DNA from: an uncultured Haliea sp.
Lineage (GTDB): Bacteria; Pseudomonadota; Gammaproteobacteria; Pseudomonadales; Halieaceae
Assembly (NCBI GenBank): GCA_913061145.1
Contig: CAJXUQ010000001.1
Span: 124,001-188,000, forward strand
Direction: 5' to 3'
Length of the DNA stretch: 64,000 bases
Within the stretch, counting starts at the first letter, position 1, and each line of letters begins with the position of its first letter. Both the position numbers and the translations under genes were made by a program. Below the pieces are notes generated by a model. That model saw nothing but the letters and a program-made list of their open reading frames with translations, made no database searches and was not told the origin of the DNA. Below are positions 1-8,399 of this stretch, in pieces.

Positions 1-2655
1 CTGGGCGCGGTGAAAACGGAACTGCGGCGAATCGGGGGCCACTTCCAGTGTCTTCTGGTTCACGGCCAGTGCTTCGCTTAAGTCACCATTCTCCATCAGG
101 ATCATGGCGTAGGTGTCCTGGATGGCGGCATTGTCGGGCACACTCTGCAGCGCCTTCTGCACCAGTTCCAGCGCACGGGCAGTGTTTGATGAACGATAGG
201 CCCAGGCCAGGTTGTTCATGGCCACCACATCCTCTGGCGCCAGTCGGTGCAGGGTTTCAAACACGCCCGCCGCGTCCTCATCCCGGCCCTGCGACAGGTA
301 GAGTGGTCCGAGCGTGCTGAGCACGACCACGTCCTCCGGTGCGCTTTCCAGCCACCCTTCCAGCATCCGGTAGGCTTCATCTCGCTTGCCCTGCTGCAAC
401 AGCGTCGAGGACAGGAAAACCAGCGAGTTGCTGGAGGGCGCTGCGCCGTGCGCCTTGCGCAGCAGCGCCTCGGCTTCGTCCAGGTCCCCCTGGGTCAGGG
501 CCAGTCGACCCCGCGCGAGGTTCAGCTGGGGCTCGGGCACCACGCCGGGCGGCAGCTGCGCGAGTTCCTCGCTGGTTTCCGCCAGCTTGTTCTGCTGCAA
601 CAGCACCTCTACGAGCATCTTGCGTGAATCCACATCCTGCGGCTGTAGCTCCACTGCCTGACGCAGGCGGCCTTCCGCCGCCGGGAGGTCGCCATTGGCC
701 CGCTCAGCCTGCGCGGCCAGACGCAGCGCGCGTACGTTGTCGGGCATCAATTCAAGCAGGCGACGGGTGGCATTCACTGCCGCACCCGGCTGGTCAAGCG
801 CGAGAAATGCCCCGGCCAACAGCTGGTGCACGCGGGGATCACCGTTGTGTTCATCGCGCACCGCGGTCAGCAGGTCCACGGCCTCACCGGGCCGCTGCTG
901 TGTGAACTGGAAGCGTGCCAGCATCAGGCGGGGCTCCAACGCCTTCGGATGCGCGGCAATGGCGCGCTCCAGCACAGCGACCATTTCGGTGGTTTCACCG
1001 CGCTGCTCGTGCACGGCCGCCAGATTCATCATGCCCTGGAGGTCATCGGGCTGCGCCGCCAGGCTTTCATTGAGAATAGCGAGTGCCGCGGCGGAATCAT
1101 CATTGAGCATCGCCAGCGATGCCAGTCCGGTGCTGGCCTGGGTATTGCCCGGGTCCAGTGCCAATGCCGCGCGGTAGTTCTCCGCAGCGCCTGACCGGTC
1201 GCCCGCATCCAGTGCCAGCTGTGCCGCCAAAACGCTGGGCAGCGGATCCTCGGGCGCGCTGTCACGGAACGCCTGCAACTCGGCATTTGCAGCCTCGGCA
1301 TCACCGCCGGCGGAGAGGGCACGCACCAGGCGATAGCGGATTTCTCCGTCCGCCGGATCGAGGTCACGCGCAGCGCGCAGCGCCGCGGTACCGGCGTCGA
1401 GGTCACCGGATCGCACCAGTGAGGTGCCCAGTTCCATCTGCACCTGCGCGGACTCCGGCGTGACCGACGCCATGTCCTGGTAGACTGCGGCGCTCGCGCC
1501 ATGCATACCCTGCGCGGTCAGCGCCAGCGCGAGTATGTTCATCGTAGGGACGTTCATGGGCAGTTCCTCCAGCAACTTGCGGGTGATGGTTTCAGCACGT
1601 CCGGGCTCACCCATACGCAGGTACACCGCCGCGAGCATCTGCCGCGCGTTGATATTGCGCGGTTGCGCCGCAAGGAAGCGGCTCAGCTGGTCCTCGGCGG
1701 TGGCCAGGTTGCCCTCGCGGAAGTTGGCATTCGCCGCCAGGTACAGGCTCGGCAGGTGGCTCGGGGCGACATTCAGCACTTTGGCCAGCTCACCGAGCCC
1801 GGCACTTGCGTTGCCCTGCTCGATCTGGATGCGGGCCTGGGCGTAATTCACGCCGGGATGATCGGGGATAATCTTCTCGAGTTGTTCCAGCTCTTTCGCG
1901 GCTTCCGTATGCTTGCCCTGCTCCACCTGCACCGCCACCATGCTCAGGCGGTCGTTGAGGCGGAAGCGATTGAGTGAGCTGGCCGTGGCGAAGGCCTGCT
2001 CCGCCGCCGGATAGTCACCCCGCGCCTGCAGCACGCTACCGTAGAGGCTCCAGGCTTCAGCAAAATCGGGATGTTTCTCGGTCAGGTCCTTGAGGATAGC
2101 CTGCGCATCCTCGCGCTCACCGGTGTGGGTCACGGAGACAAACGCCTGCGCGAGTCGCACCTGCGGGTCCTCCGGTGCGAGGTCCATGGCACTGCGCAGG
2201 GTCTCCTCGGCGCTGAACGTGTCGCCGGTGGCAGCCTGCGCGCGCGCCACCAGCGCCAGCCAGGCAGGCTCCTGGGCGGCAAACGCATAGCCGGGGTCAG
2301 CAACGTGCTGCAGCAGCTTTTCCGCCTCGCCGGCGCCAATCAGGGCCTCGGCATACAGCACTGCGACTTCACCGACCTTCTCCGTTTCCAGCGACTTCTC
2401 AAACTCCACAGCGGCTTCAGCCATGGCGCGCTGGCGCAGGAACACCTCCCCCAATACGCGACGCCCTTCGGCGCTGCGGCTGTCCTGCTGCAATGCCGTC
2501 TTGGCGTCGATCTCTGCCGCGTTCAGTTTCCCTTCCGCGAATGACTGCTGCGCTCGGGCCAGAAGCTCATCGTGGGTCAGCGGTTTGGAGCAGGCAGAGA
2601 TCGCCAGAACGGCCATAGCGGGGAGCCACAGCTTGCGGGCAACGGACATATGCAT
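1..2655 (-). CDS. prsT: PrsT-type TPR lipoprotein, PEP-CTERM system (3' end missing)
   Basis: The frame reads without a stop from an ATG at 2655 to the window edge, about 885 residues. The start is MHMSVARKLW, followed by a hydrophobic stretch and a lipobox (AISAC, Cys22), so a lipoprotein is predicted. The rest is almost wholly tetratricopeptide-like helical repeats of about 34 residues with the usual Ala, Gly and Tyr pattern. This matches the very long TPR lipoprotein family found only with XrtA/PEP-CTERM systems; members run slightly beyond 900 residues, so little is missing. A second in-frame ATG lies at 2649. A GAGG about 7 bases before 2655 favours the first. The protein probably scaffolds envelope steps of EPS or PEP-CTERM export. 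It is unusual in lying some 60 kb from prsK/prsR, with which it is often linked. Confidence 0.88.
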   Translation of the reverse strand, partial: MHMSVARKLWLPAMAVLAISACSKPLTHDELLARAQQSFAEGKLNAAEIDAKTALQQDSRSAEGRRVLGEVFLRQRAMAEAAVEFEKSLETEKVGEVAVLYAEALIGAGEAEKLLQHVADPGYAFAAQEPAWLALVARAQAATGDTFSAEETLRSAMDLAPEDPQVRLAQAFVSVTHTGEREDAQAILKDLTEKHPDFAEAWSLYGSVLQARGDYPAAEQAFATASSLNRFRLNDRLSMVAVQVEQGKHTEAAKELEQLEKIIPDHPGVNYAQARIQIEQGNASAGLGELAKVLNVAPSHLPSLYLAANANFREGNLATAEDQLSRFLAAQPRNINARQMLAAVYLRMGEPGRAETITRKLLEELPMNVPTMNILALALTAQGMHGASAAVYQDMASVTPESAQVQMELGTSLVRSGDLDAGTAALRAARDLDPADGEIRYRLVRALSAGGDAEAANAELQAFRDSAPEDPLPSVLAAQLALDAGDRSGAAENYRAALALDPGNTQASTGLASLAMLNDDSAAALAILNESLAAQPDDLQGMMNLAAVHEQRGETTEMVAVLERAIAAHPKALEPRLMLARFQFTQQRPGEAVDLLTAVRDEHNGDPRVHQLLAGAFLALDQPGAAVNATRRLLELMPDNVRALRLAAQAERANGDLPAAEGRLRQAVELQPQDVDSRKMLVEVLLQQNKLAETSEELAQLPPGVVPEPQLNLARGRLALTQGDLDEAEALLRKAHGAAPSSNSLVFLSSTLLQQGKRDEAYRMLEGWLESAPEDVVVLSTLGPLYLSQGRDEDAAGVFETLHRLAPEDVVAMNNLAWAYRSSNTARALELVQKALQSVPDNAAIQDTYAMILMENGDLSEALAVNQKTLEVAPDSPQFRFHRAQ

Positions 2656-2759
2656 GGTAACGCCTCGTAACATCCTATTCTTTACCACACTCTAAGGCAG
2701 GAAAGGGGAGCCGCCAAGGCGCAAATGCGGCACTGGCTCACACTTTGGCGGGTAAAGGG

Positions 2760-4574
2760 CTAGAACCAGCGGCGCAGTTCAATAAAAACGCGGTCGCTGG
2801 CGTCATATTGCCCGAACAGGCCAATCTCGCTTCCGCCGAACAGGTCTGCGCCGAATTGCAGGCGCCACTCCTGTGTGACGTTCCAGCTCAGGCGGGGCTG
2901 CAGCGACCAGTCACTGCGGTTCAGGCCGGTGAGGTACAACACCTCGGCCTCGACACGGTCACCAAAGCGCCGGTTCACCAGCAGCGTGATACCCGTTTCA
3001 TCGCGGTCGGAGAGCAGTGCCGCGTCGTAATCCGCGAGGTGACGACCGTACACCTGGGCATCGAAGCGCCAGTCACCCAGGGGCAGCATGACGCCGAGCA
3101 CGTAATCCAGGCCGTCGCTCTCCCGCAGGCCGTTGGGCGCATCGGGGTCCAGCGAGAAGTAGCTGCGGCCGCGGGTGTAGACGGCCTCGCCCTTGAACAC
3201 AAAATCGAGGAAATCCTTGGAGAACGTACCGCCGAACTGCTGGATGCGGTCATGGCGCAGCTCCAGACCAAGGCCTGTCTGGTAGAGTGTGGGCGCCACG
3301 TCGGTACTCTGGTAATAGAACCCACTCAGGTCCCAGCCGGAAAGCAGGTAGGAAAAACGCCCACCGAGGCCGTGGTTGGCGACCTTACTGCGGCCTGGCT
3401 TACGTTCCGTAACAGGCGTGCCGGGCGCTACCGGAAACGGGTAGAAATCCGCACCCGGCTCACCGATCCTGTCGTAACTGGGATACGGCACCCACAGCAA
3501 TTCCAGATGCGCGTCCCCCGCAAACCGTTCCGCGCGCACCGCCCACTGCGGAATACGCATGGTTTCGAACTCCTCCAGGAAGAACTCCCGGGTGTCGCGC
3601 GCTGACACCACATCGGCGAGGAACAGACCCACCATCTCCCCCCACACCACATGCTGACGCCCCAGCCGGTATTCCCAGTCGCCAGCGCCAAAATCCAGGT
3701 AGGCCTCGCGCAGGGAGCCGTCGTGCCGCTGGTCGCGACGCACCGCAAGGGGGTAGAAGTCGTCCTCTACGCTGTAGGCTGCGTCGCCTTCCAGGCGTCC
3801 GACCACCTTGAAACGCGCGCCCCAATCAAGGCTGCCGCTCACCCCCAACTCCAGGCGGGCGCGGAGCTTGGACCAGTGTTCCGGTTGCGCGGTGTTGTAG
3901 GCGGCCGCCAGCTCGCCGTAACCACCCACCAACAGGTCACTGACGCCGGTCGCCGGAGCCGCTTGTGGGCTCGCCGCTGGCAGCGGCGCCGCAGCCTTCT
4001 GCGGGGGCTCCCTGCGCTGTGGTCGGGACACACTGGATGCCGGCCGGACAGCGTCGGCCGCCGCCAACGGCGCGGTCGCCCGGCTTTGGTGCTCCAGCGG
4101 CGGAGCGGCTGCGCGCGCCACGGACTGCTCGCGCGAGTAGATATCCAGAACCAGGCGGTGGCCACCGTTGGCATCCGGGCCCAGCACAAAACTTTCGTGG
4201 CGCAGGTCACCGTCCGCCAGGTCCAACACCAGGCGCAGCGTATGGCCCTCATGCACCCCGGTGCGCAAACCCGCCACCGGCGTCGCCGCGAACAGGCCGG
4301 GGGCCGGAGGCTCGGCGAGCTGCGTATTCTTGAGATCAATCACGATGCGGTCGGGACCAGACAATTCAAACAGGTCGAACTGCGGCGCGGCGTTCAGATC
4401 GACCACCATGCGCGTGCGCCCTGCCTCGCGACCGACCCGGATACCCGCGCTGGCAGGCGCAGCCTGGGTGACCGCTACCGTGTCGCCAGCGACCGCTGTA
4501 AGGGGCAGGGCACAGGTCCCGAGGGCCGCACAGGCGAGCAGCACTGCCCGGCAGCCGGACAGCATAGGGCTCAC
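2760..4574 (-). CDS. AMIN domain plus DUF1302-like outer-membrane beta-barrel protein
   Basis: This 604-residue protein has a signal peptide (about residues 1-29). An AMIN-type domain follows at about 42-150, with the typical PDRIVIDLKN core and a second RLVLDL strand. After a Pro/Ala/Arg-rich linker, a long amphipathic beta-strand region (about 215-604) resembles DUF1302 porin-like proteins and ends in Phe (RRWF), as outer-membrane barrels do. AMIN domains bind peptidoglycan or septal structures, so the fusion could tie a barrel to the cell wall. The GTG start overlaps the TGA of the upstream ATPase gene and has a GGAGG about 7 bases before it, better than the ATG at 4565. It is coupled to a LolD-like ATPase and is likely the outer-membrane end of a lipid or lipoprotein-type export route. 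That role is inferred. Confidence 0.78.
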   Translation of the reverse strand: MSPMLSGCRAVLLACAALGTCALPLTAVAGDTVAVTQAAPASAGIRVGREAGRTRMVVDLNAAPQFDLFELSGPDRIVIDLKNTQLAEPPAPGLFAATPVAGLRTGVHEGHTLRLVLDLADGDLRHESFVLGPDANGGHRLVLDIYSREQSVARAAAPPLEHQSRATAPLAAADAVRPASSVSRPQRREPPQKAAAPLPAASPQAAPATGVSDLLVGGYGELAAAYNTAQPEHWSKLRARLELGVSGSLDWGARFKVVGRLEGDAAYSVEDDFYPLAVRRDQRHDGSLREAYLDFGAGDWEYRLGRQHVVWGEMVGLFLADVVSARDTREFFLEEFETMRIPQWAVRAERFAGDAHLELLWVPYPSYDRIGEPGADFYPFPVAPGTPVTERKPGRSKVANHGLGGRFSYLLSGWDLSGFYYQSTDVAPTLYQTGLGLELRHDRIQQFGGTFSKDFLDFVFKGEAVYTRGRSYFSLDPDAPNGLRESDGLDYVLGVMLPLGDWRFDAQVYGRHLADYDAALLSDRDETGITLLVNRRFGDRVEAEVLYLTGLNRSDWSLQPRLSWNVTQEWRLQFGADLFGGSEIGLFGQYDASDRVFIELRRWF

Positions 4575-5287
4575 GCGCCAGCCTCCTCCGTCTGCACGGA
4601 CCCACAGGCTTCTTCGCGCAGAATGCGGCCGTCTTCCATGTGGACCAGGCGATCGGCCATGGCCATGACGTGGCTGTCGTGGGTGGAAAAAATGAAGGTG
4701 GTGCCGTCTTGACTGTTGATGCGCTGCATCAGCTCCAGAATACTGCGGCCGGTCTCGCGGTCGAGGTTCGCGGTCGGCTCGTCGGCCAGCACCACCCGGG
4801 AATGTGTAGCCAGCGCCCGGGCAATGGCAACGCGCTGGCGCTGACCGCCAGACAGCTGGTTGGGGCGGTGCGAGGCGTAGCGCGTCAGTCCAACCCTGTC
4901 CAGGTAGTGAGCAACCCGCTCCCGACGTTCGGCGCGTGACAGCTCCCGCAGTTGCAGCAGGGGATACTCGACATTTTCCTCGGCAGAAAGCACCGGCAGC
5001 AGATTGAAGGTCTGGAAGATAAAGCCCAGGGTGCGCGCCCGCACGTCCGCCAGCTGGTCCGGCGTCTTGCCGGAAACATCCTGCCCGTCAATCAGCACAC
5101 GCCCCGCACTCGGCGTGTCGATACAGCCGATGATGTTGAGCAGTGTAGACTTCCCACTGCCCGAGGGTCCGGCAATCGCCAGGAATGCGCCCGGCTCAAT
5201 TGCCAGCGACACATCGCGCAGCGCTTCCACCACCTGCTCACCGAGTGGATAGCGTTTACTGACCTTTTCTACCTTTACAATCGCCAT
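4571..5287 (-). CDS. LolD/MacB-family ABC transporter ATP-binding protein
   Basis: This 238-residue ATPase has all ABC motifs: Walker A GPSGSGKST (40-48), Q-loop Gln92, signature LSGGQ (145-149), Walker B VVLADE (165-170) and switch His203. The family serves FtsX-type permeases in LolCDE, MacB and related extraction systems. An open frame continues upstream, but MAIVKVEKVS at 5287 is the family start, and 46 bases separate it from the divergent LolA-like gene. The two likely permeases are encoded at 7.1-9.6 kb rather than next to it. The AMIN/DUF1302 barrel gene overlaps its 3' end. The substrate is not evident; a lipid, lipoprotein or acylated small molecule is most likely. Confidence 0.88.
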   Translation of the reverse strand: MAIVKVEKVSKRYPLGEQVVEALRDVSLAIEPGAFLAIAGPSGSGKSTLLNIIGCIDTPSAGRVLIDGQDVSGKTPDQLADVRARTLGFIFQTFNLLPVLSAEENVEYPLLQLRELSRAERRERVAHYLDRVGLTRYASHRPNQLSGGQRQRVAIARALATHSRVVLADEPTANLDRETGRSILELMQRINSQDGTTFIFSTHDSHVMAMADRLVHMEDGRILREEACGSVQTEEAGA

Positions 5288-5333
5288 TACACAGCGCCAG
5301 AATGCTGTTACACGTGGCCACAGGATAGCACCC

Positions 5334-6176
5334 ATGTTCCCGCAACTTCGCAAAAATCCTGACTTTTTGACCATTTTGGGGGGGGTGCTGCTGGCCTCCC
5401 TGCTGGCGCAGAGCCCGGCGCTGGCAGAGCCCCGGGCCGCTGCGGACACTGCTGCGGGCGCTGCAGAGCCCACCGACACCCAAGGCGGCGGCCCGGCGGC
5501 GGACGCTCCGGACGCCACTGCCCTGGTACAGCGCGCCGATGCCATCCGCTTTCCCCGCGAGAGCTTTGAAACCCTGGTGACCGTGACCAACTACAGCGCC
5601 GACGAGGCCGGCGATGTGCGCGAGTACAAGGTGATGTCGCGGGGCAATGAAAACACCATCGTGCTCACCGAATCCCCGGCCTCCGAGCGCGGCCAGGCCC
5701 TGCTGATGCGCGGGCGCGACCTGTGGATATTCATGCCCACCGTCAGCCAGCCCGTGCGCCTGTCGCTGTCGCAGCGGCTGACCGGACAGGTGGCGAACGG
5801 CGACCTGGCCCGAGCCAATTTCGCGGGGGACTACACCGCGGCACTGGCGGGAAAGGAACAGGTGGATGGCGAGGATGCCTGGGTGCTGGACCTGACTGCT
5901 GCCGGGCGCGGTGTGACCTACGCCAGGGTGCGCTACTGGGTGGCGGTTGCCGATGACCGACCCATCAAGGCGGAGTTCTACGCCGTCTCAGGTCGACTGC
6001 TGAAAACCAGCCGCTATGAAGCGTTTCAGGACATGGCAGGACAGGTGCGCCCCACCCGCATCGTCATCGAGGACGCGCTCAAGGACGGCGACTATTCCGT
6101 GCTCGAGTACAACACAATGACCATCAAGGACCTGCCGGAGAGGATGTTTACCCAGCAGTATTTGCGCAGATTGTGA
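5334..6176 (+). CDS. LolA-like outer-membrane lipoprotein-sorting protein
   Basis: This 280-residue protein has a hydrophobic signal segment (LTILGGVLLASLLAQSPALA) and an Ala/Gly/Asp-rich spacer. A LolA-fold domain of the PF17131 type follows: YKVMSRGNENTIVLTESPASERGQALLMRGRDLWIFMP and later LDLTA, RYWVA and YNTMTIKDLPERMFTQQYL are characteristic segments. Such proteins are periplasmic carriers paired with an FtsX permease, a LolD-like ATPase and often a DUF1302 partner. All of those are in this window. The ATG at 5334 has AGGA about 8 bases upstream. The gene is divergent from the ATPase gene, so both may be controlled from the 46-base gap. The cargo is unknown. Confidence 0.82.
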   Translation: MFPQLRKNPDFLTILGGVLLASLLAQSPALAEPRAAADTAAGAAEPTDTQGGGPAADAPDATALVQRADAIRFPRESFETLVTVTNYSADEAGDVREYKVMSRGNENTIVLTESPASERGQALLMRGRDLWIFMPTVSQPVRLSLSQRLTGQVANGDLARANFAGDYTAALAGKEQVDGEDAWVLDLTAAGRGVTYARVRYWVAVADDRPIKAEFYAVSGRLLKTSRYEAFQDMAGQVRPTRIVIEDALKDGDYSVLEYNTMTIKDLPERMFTQQYLRRL

Positions 6177-6255
6177 GCGGTGAGACTGAAGGCCACCTGA
6201 AAGGCTATCTGAGAAAGGCTTTTAGCGTGCGCCCGTGATCGGCGCTGGCGTGGTC

Positions 6256-6276
6256 GGGGGGCAGCATCTGCCCCCC
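6256..6276. terminator. GC hairpin between convergent genes
   Basis: A perfect 9-bp stem (GGGGGGCAG / CTGCCCCCC) with a CAT loop lies between the convergent LolA-like and PEP-CTERM genes, 7 bases past the stop of the latter. Neither side has a clear T-tract. It is a possible bidirectional terminator or 3'-end stabiliser rather than a textbook intrinsic terminator. Confidence 0.45.
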
Positions 6277-6283
6277 ACCCTGG

Positions 6284-6961
6284 TCAGCCCTTCGCGCGAA
6301 GGCGAGCGCTCATCAACATCAGGCCCAGGCCAATAAGGAACAAGGGGCCGGGCACCGGCACTTCGGAAACGGCTTCCACTTCACGCACCTGGTAGGCGGT
6401 GATGTGTACGTTGGCAAAGCCGTTGCTGGCCAGAGACAGGGTTTGCGAGGCACCGCCCGCGGTGAATTGCCCCACGGCGAACTGGCCAAGGCCACGGGCG
6501 CTTGCATTCAGGTTCACGTTGTTGCCCAGGCCGTCTCCGAACGTCATGGTGCGGCCGGAACAGCAGCTACGCAGATCCGTGTACCAGACTTGTACGATGT
6601 AGCTCATGCCGGACAGCAGGTTACCGCCACCGATGTTCAATGACCGCGATGTCCCGCCGCCGAAATCGAAGCGACCCAGCAGCAGATCGTAATTGGCATC
6701 GCCCGTTGACGCACCACCGAGCGGATTGGTTGTCGTTGACTGGGGCAGCAGCGCGGCGCTGTTGGCAAACACGACGCCATTTACGGTGACCGAGCCGGCA
6801 TTGCTCGGGCCCGCGTTGACCGCCTCGATCAGGTTACCGCTGACCACAACATCCGCTGCGCCCGCCGTGTTCTGGGCACCGCTCCATGTGATCGGCGCTG
6901 AAAACGCCAGGGACGAACCCAACAACGCCACACACGCCACTACCGATCTGATTGCACTCAT
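6284..6961 (-). CDS. PEP-CTERM-type exosortase substrate with variant motif
   Basis: This 225-residue secreted protein has an N-terminal signal peptide (to about residue 22, AFSA) and a Gly/Asn/Ser-rich beta-type body. The C-terminus is a classic tripartite sorting tail: VPVPGPL, then a hydrophobic segment (FLIGLGLMLM), then basic residues (RLRAKG). The usual Pro-Glu-Pro is Pro-Val-Pro here. Two adjacent Cys (SCCSG) sit mid-protein. XrtA, encoded in the same window, would be the processing enzyme. The gene has its own sigma-54 promoter and a putative PrsR box (see those entries), so it is probably induced separately from its neighbours. The body matches no family I recognise. Confidence 0.8.
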   Translation of the reverse strand: MSAIRSVVACVALLGSSLAFSAPITWSGAQNTAGAADVVVSGNLIEAVNAGPSNAGSVTVNGVVFANSAALLPQSTTTNPLGGASTGDANYDLLLGRFDFGGGTSRSLNIGGGNLLSGMSYIVQVWYTDLRSCCSGRTMTFGDGLGNNVNLNASARGLGQFAVGQFTAGGASQTLSLASNGFANVHITAYQVREVEAVSEVPVPGPLFLIGLGLMLMSARLRAKG

Positions 6962-7013
6962 TTTGCGCCTGTCTCTGAAAGATGAAGGTTTACCTACTGA
7001 CTACTATTTATGA

Positions 7014-7030
7014 TGCAAGCCTTGAGCCAA
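7014..7030 (-). promoter_or_regulatory. Sigma-54 (-24/-12) promoter of the PEP-CTERM gene at 6284-6961
   Basis: The minus strand reads TTGGCTCAAGGCTTGCA from 7030 to 7014. The invariant GG (7028-7027) and GC (7016-7015) are exactly 10 bases apart, and the match to TGGCAC-N5-TTGC has one change (T for A). Predicted transcription starts near 7004, giving a leader of about 43 bases before the ATG at 6961. Confidence 0.75.
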
Positions 7031-7093
7031 CTCCTTTAACGCCTTGTTTTTTCGAAGATATTTAATTTCTTCGGACAAGCAATGGCAGCCCTT

Positions 7094-7110
7094 TGTAAAG
7101 AATCCTGACA
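7094..7110 (-). promoter_or_regulatory. Putative PrsR box (PEP-CTERM box)
   Basis: The minus strand reads TGTCAGGATTCTTTACA, an imperfect inverted repeat (TGTCA / TTACA half-sites). It matches the box at 12645-12661 in 15 of 17 positions. Its centre is about 75 bases upstream of the -24 GG of the sigma-54 promoter, a normal place for an enhancer-binding protein. PrsR, a sigma-54 activator encoded in this window, is the obvious candidate. The assignment is inferred from recurrence and position. Confidence 0.65.
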
Positions 7111-7130
7111 CCCTGCCCGCGGGGCGGCAC

Positions 7131-8357
7131 CTACACCGCCTGCCGCAGTGAGTCGGCGATATCCGCCCTGGCCGCGCGCCGAGCCGGGCGCAGGGCTGCA
7201 ACAATGGGTGCCAGCAGCCCGATCAGGAAAGACACCCCGGTGATCCACCAGGCCAGACGAACCAGGGCGATGTAGGCGATGTCGGAGTTGGGCGGCGGCG
7301 GCATGGGAATACCGATCCAGGAGATCAGCAGCGCCAGGCCATTGCCCGCGACCACGCCGAGTGTGGCGCCGGCTATACCCAGCAAGGCACTTTCCAGCAG
7401 AATCAGGCGGGCGATTTCCCGCCGCGGCGCGCCGCAGGCCTGCATGGTCCCAAACTCCGCAGCGCGTTCGTAGACACTCATGTTGATGGTATTGCCCACA
7501 CTCAGGCTGACCATCAGCAGAATCACCAGCACCAGAAAGCCGAACTGCTGGCGATAAAGCGCCACGGTCTGCTCATAGAACGGGTTCAGGCGCTTCCAGT
7601 CCAGAACCTCAAAGCCCTCCCCGGCCAGCGCGGCCTCAGCGGCCTGCTGTGTTGCCGACGTGGCGTCCGTGCGACTCAGCCGCAGTACCGCCAGATGCAC
7701 ACCGGCATCGCCGAGCAGCGCCTGCGCCGCAGACAGCGGAATCCGCACTGCGCGGGCGTCATAGTCCTTGGAAAAGGTCTGGAAAATGCCCACCACCTGA
7801 AACTCCAGCACGTTGACCGCGCCGTCCGTGGTGTTGGTGAGCAGGTCGACCCAGTCACCGGGCTGCAAGTCGAGCGCCTGCGCCACCCCGGCGCCCAGCA
7901 TCAGGCCATAGGGGTCGGCGTCGGTGAGCTGACGCCCTGCGGAGACGTTAATGTAGGTACCCAGGCGCGTCTCGGCGTCGGGCTCCACGCCCTCGCCGAT
8001 GATGGCCCAATCCGTGCGCCCATTGTTCAGCAAACCGCTGAACACCGAGCGCAGCAGCACTTCCTCAACCTCGGGAATCGACGCCAACGCCTGCCGCAGC
8101 GCCTCGGGCTCCTCGATCAGGTAAGCTGACGGGTCGCGACTCCCCTGCTCACGGTAACCCGCACGGTTCACCTGCAGGTGCCCGGATTGGGAACGAATCA
8201 TCGATTCGCCCAGTTCGTCCACCGTGTCCTTGATAAAGCCGCCGGCGAGAATCAGGGCCACCACACCGAAGGCAATGGCCAGCAGGGTCATCCACGAACG
8301 GCCGCGCTGTCGCAGAACATTGCGGGTGGCAAGTTGCAGCAGCGCCTTCACTGCCAC
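7131..8357 (-). CDS. ABC transporter permease, FtsX/MacB family
   Basis: This permease of about 408 residues has an N-terminal membrane helix (TLLAIAFGVVALILAGGF), a large extracytoplasmic domain and three C-terminal helices, including the FtsX-type segment around VGNTINMSVYERAAEFGTM. The extracytoplasmic start IRSQSGHLQVNRAGY closely parallels the neighbouring permease, so the pair probably forms a LolC/E-like heterodimer driven by the LolD-like ATPase at 4.6-5.3 kb. The start is GTG at 8357. A second in-frame GTG at 8351 sits about 7 bases after GGGGA and may be the true start. It lies 42 bases after the upstream permease and ends the minus-strand acyl/adenylating/permease operon. Confidence 0.87.
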   Translation of the reverse strand: MAVKALLQLATRNVLRQRGRSWMTLLAIAFGVVALILAGGFIKDTVDELGESMIRSQSGHLQVNRAGYREQGSRDPSAYLIEEPEALRQALASIPEVEEVLLRSVFSGLLNNGRTDWAIIGEGVEPDAETRLGTYINVSAGRQLTDADPYGLMLGAGVAQALDLQPGDWVDLLTNTTDGAVNVLEFQVVGIFQTFSKDYDARAVRIPLSAAQALLGDAGVHLAVLRLSRTDATSATQQAAEAALAGEGFEVLDWKRLNPFYEQTVALYRQQFGFLVLVILLMVSLSVGNTINMSVYERAAEFGTMQACGAPRREIARLILLESALLGIAGATLGVVAGNGLALLISWIGIPMPPPPNSDIAYIALVRLAWWITGVSFLIGLLAPIVAALRPARRAARADIADSLRQAV

Positions 8358-8399
8358 GTCCCCAGGCAGTGCCCGCGAGCACGGCCATTGGCCAACGAC

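Noticed and set aside
2720-2740. TGGCTCACACTTTGGC as a sigma-54 promoter
   Set aside because: The -12 element reads GG where GC is needed, and it points away from the prsT and barrel genes' starts.
2745-3605. Long plus-strand frames opposite the barrel, amidotransferase and chain-length genes
   Set aside because: These are antisense frames produced by high-GC codon use; their proteins have no domain character and the opposite strand encodes clear families.
5349-5365. Partial match to the PrsR box (GTCAGGATTTTTGCG on the minus strand) near the LolD-like gene
   Set aside because: About 12 of 17 positions match, the TTACA half-site is missing, it lies inside the LolA-like coding start, and no sigma-54 promoter with a GG-N10-GC spacing follows it.
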